Source: Ampullaceana balthica
Lineage: Eukaryota; Mollusca; Gastropoda; Lymnaeidae
Direction: 5' to 3'
DNA length: 64,000 nt
Assembly: GCA_944989445.1 (NCBI GenBank)
Contig: CALYLW010000989.1
Coordinates: 62,001-126,000 of the forward strand
The notes beneath the pieces were generated by a model. It searched no databases. It was given only the letters and a program-made list of their open reading frames with translations, and was not told where the DNA came from. The translations under genes were made by a program, and so were the position numbers. This document shows, piece by piece, positions 60,494 through 64,000 of the stretch (within the stretch, counting starts at the first letter, position 1; each line of letters opens with the position of its first letter).

Positions 60494-60890
60494 TAAGCCT
60501 GTCAAAAGGTTTATTAAAATTTTAGTTTATGAGTATGACGAATGCATTTAATGCAGGAATAAAAGTTGGTAGTGGTTTAAAGTTTACAATAGTTACTGTA
60601 GGCATGTCGTTGGCATGTCGTTGGCATGTCGTTGGCTATTGTGTGAAATGAGGTGCATGGATGGTTAAAGTTTACAATAGTTACTATAGGCATGTCGTTG
60701 GCTATTGTGTGAAATGAGGTGCATGGATTGTTGTTTGGTTGATGAGGTTCACTGACGGTGGCTTGTTTGATGAGGTTCACTGACGGTGGCTTGGTTGCAT
60801 TGCTTTGTATAGTAGTCAGGACGGTGAAAATTATGCGGCGTTTTGAACGGGTACCCATGCTGCTTTTTTTCAACAATTTTGACAGCCCTA
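60494..60890. mobile_element. hAT MITE, 397 bp, with internal repeats
   Basis: The left end is TAAGCCTGTCAAAA. The right end, read inward on minus, is TAGGGCTGTCAAAA (12 of 14 match). TAGGGCTGTCAA is a common hAT end. GTCTGGAC flanks both sides. Inside, GGCATGTCGTT occurs three times in tandem at 60,601-60,634. A longer block, GTTTACAATAGTTACT...ATGAGGTGCATGGAT, is duplicated, as is TTCACTGACGGTGGCTTG. The 107-codon minus frame is produced by these duplications. Confidence 0.88.
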
Positions 60891-61257
60891 GTCTGGACAC
60901 TAACTCTTTTTTTTAAGAGTTCTGAAAGTTGGACTAATTCTAAAGGAAGGCAGTCTTCGGAACCATTGTGAATATTCTTTCATTAACTTGCCGCTGCCCA
61001 TTGGATGGGGTCATTGCTGAGCTCAGTTTGGTTTGTAAGAAAGACAAATTTCTCATGGATGTCTTTATATGCGTCTAACCAATGTTGAAGATCTGAAGAG
61101 AGTTTGTCAATAGTTCTCAGAAATACCTCAACCTTGAATTTTTGTCTCGGGAAAATAGTGTTTCGGGTGATAGCCCTTCATCAAACTGACACTTTCTCTT
61201 TTTTGATCGTATTGAGGATTGTTTATACTCTTTTTCCACGGACTTGTCCTTTCCTTT

Positions 61258-63085
<1,828 letters not shown>

Positions 63086-63164
63086 TCTGCTATAGTTGAC
63101 CTCCACGGGTCACTGGAGTTTCACGGAATCAAGTCTCGGTGCTGGCAAGATCCCCTAGTTCAAC

Positions 63165-63370
63165 CAGCTTCGAATGGCTGCCAGACATCGGCTACCACTC
63201 AGCTTCCAATGGCTGCCAGACATCGGCTACCACTCAGCTTCCAATGGCTGCCAGACATCGGCTACCACTCAGCTTCCAATGGCTGCCTGACATCTGTTCC
63301 CACTCAGCTTCGAATGGCTGCCAGACATCGGCTACCACTCAGCTTCGAATGTGTGCCTGACATCTGTTCC
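63165..63370. repeat. 35-bp tandem repeat, 6 copies, from the NMSG motif
   Basis: The unit is AGCTTCGAATGGCTGCCAGA plus CATCGGCTACCACTC. On minus a unit reads SGNRCQAAI or SGSRCLAAI, a copy of the codons after NM in the NMSG block of the host transposase. Confidence 0.92.
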
Positions 63371-63488
63371 CACTCATATTTGCAGCGTGTCGTATGACTG
63401 TCCACGGCCATTTTCAACCAAAAAATTAAGAATCATTTTGTCAATTTCTCATCCAGTGTGGGAATAAATTGGTATGAACAGAATTAAT

Positions 63489-63712
63489 TGCTCAACAGGG
63501 CCAGATTATGCAATATATCGGATGATCGCTGAACAGGGCCAGACTGTGCAACATATTAGATGATCGCTCAACAGGGCCAGACTGCACAACATATCGGATG
63601 ATCGCTCAACAGGGCTAGATTGTGCAACATATCGGATGTTCGCTCAACAGGGCTAGATTGTGCAACATATCGGATGTTCGCTCAACAGGGCTAGATTGTG
63701 CAACATATCGGG
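63489..63712. repeat. 38-bp tandem repeat, 6 copies, from the RYV..PVER motif
   Basis: The unit is TCGCTCAACAGGGCTAGATT plus GTGCAACATATCGGATGT. On minus it reads RYVAQSSPVER, the transposase segment that follows the QLT motif. Confidence 0.93.
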
Positions 63713-63836
63713 GGATCAATGTTAACTGACATAATATCTGGCGTGGAGTCTACAGATATCGAGAAGAACTTTGCAGATTTTATTTCAGCAACAATAATGG
63801 ACAATAACTTTTGACTCATCTGTTCAATAAACTCTT

Positions 63837-63902
63837 CACAGATAGTTGAGGAAATGTAAGACGTGTTTCCACAGATAGTTGAGGAAATGTAAGACGTGTT
63901 TC
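63837..63902. repeat. 33-bp tandem duplication within transposase codons
   Basis: Two perfect copies (63,837-63,869 and 63,870-63,902) beginning CACAGATAGTTGAGGAAATG. On minus the result is NTSYISSTIC twice in frame. Confidence 0.95.
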
Positions 63903-64000
63903 CACGTCGTTTAATTCCATGTTGCCACATAAGTTCAGCAAGAAATGTGTCAAACTGACTCAGCAGATCCAGTATTCCAAGATATTTTAAACTGCTTGGT

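Larger units (their letters stand above)
60323..60898. other. Three copies of the 8-bp target duplication GTCTGGAC
   Basis: GTCTGGAC lies at 60,323-60,330, 60,486-60,493 and 60,891-60,898. It flanks two hAT MITEs inserted side by side at one target inside the older hAT. Confidence 0.93.
63130..64000 (-). pseudogene. hAT (DUF4371-type) transposase, N-terminal half with internal tandem expansions
   Basis: On minus from 64,000: NTSYISSTICEEFIEQMSQK and SAKFFSISVDSTPDI (63,730-63,910) match the DUF4371 hAT core. After a one-base shift come QLTLIPRYVAQSSPVER and, beyond the 38-bp array, MILNFLVENGRGQSYD (about 63,389-63,440). Another shift gives AANMSGNRCQAHIRS, then the 35-bp array. GQSYD..NMSG is a signature of the ZMYM1-like group. 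Frameshifts and repeat expansions show it is dead. Confidence 0.85.

Overview
This window is eukaryotic, almost certainly metazoan, nuclear DNA. It is about two-thirds tandem repeat, and most of the rest is decayed transposable elements. I see no bacterial-style gene organisation, no intact host gene, no rRNA or functional tRNA gene, and no CRISPR array. Several kinds of hAT DNA transposon (BED-finger/ZBED5-like, GTF2IRD2/Charlie8-like, DUF4371/ZMYM1-like and Ac-like), tRNA-derived SINE sequence and LINE fragments ending in a C2H2 finger would suit an invertebrate, possibly a mollusc. That placement is an inference from repeat style only.

Layout. 1-20,605 is a nearly unbroken series of six tandem arrays (38/40, 25, 22/23, 31, 16 and 42/39 bp). 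20.6-25 kb is mostly single-copy, with a 29/31-bp array, a perfect 37-bp-arm hairpin, a CT tract and a CpG-rich stretch with promoter-like motifs. 25.1-34.3 kb is transposon-rich: a small Ac-like hAT, 16- and 26-bp arrays, a LINE remnant, a 1.83-kb terminal-inverted-repeat element containing a nested hAT MITE, a SINE, a ZBED5-like hAT transposase pseudogene, and a Tigger-like terminus. 35-44 kb is a run of minisatellites. One of these carries nine perfect TGACGTCA (CRE) sites at exactly 54-bp spacing. 44.5-49.7 kb is a broken GTF2IRD2-like hAT swollen by two internal minisatellites. 49.8-59.8 kb holds more arrays, one split by a 5'-truncated LINE. 59.76 kb to the window end is a DUF4371/ZMYM1-like hAT on the minus strand, interrupted by two hAT MITEs, a concatemer of an unclassified short-TIR element, and minisatellites.

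The main pattern. Several minisatellites lie inside hAT transposase pseudogenes, and their units translate as local pieces of the transposase. The 53-bp array (about 62 copies) encodes the DGAPSMLG region. A 38-bp array encodes the RYV..PVER region, a 35-bp array the NMSG..Q region, and a 33-bp duplication repeats 11 codons. A 31-bp array may derive from an LTDM segment. Here decaying transposase genes appear to have seeded new tandem repeats.

Almost all long open frames in the window are by-products of stop-free repeat units and are not called as genes. Copy numbers were obtained by dividing array length by period and are approximate.
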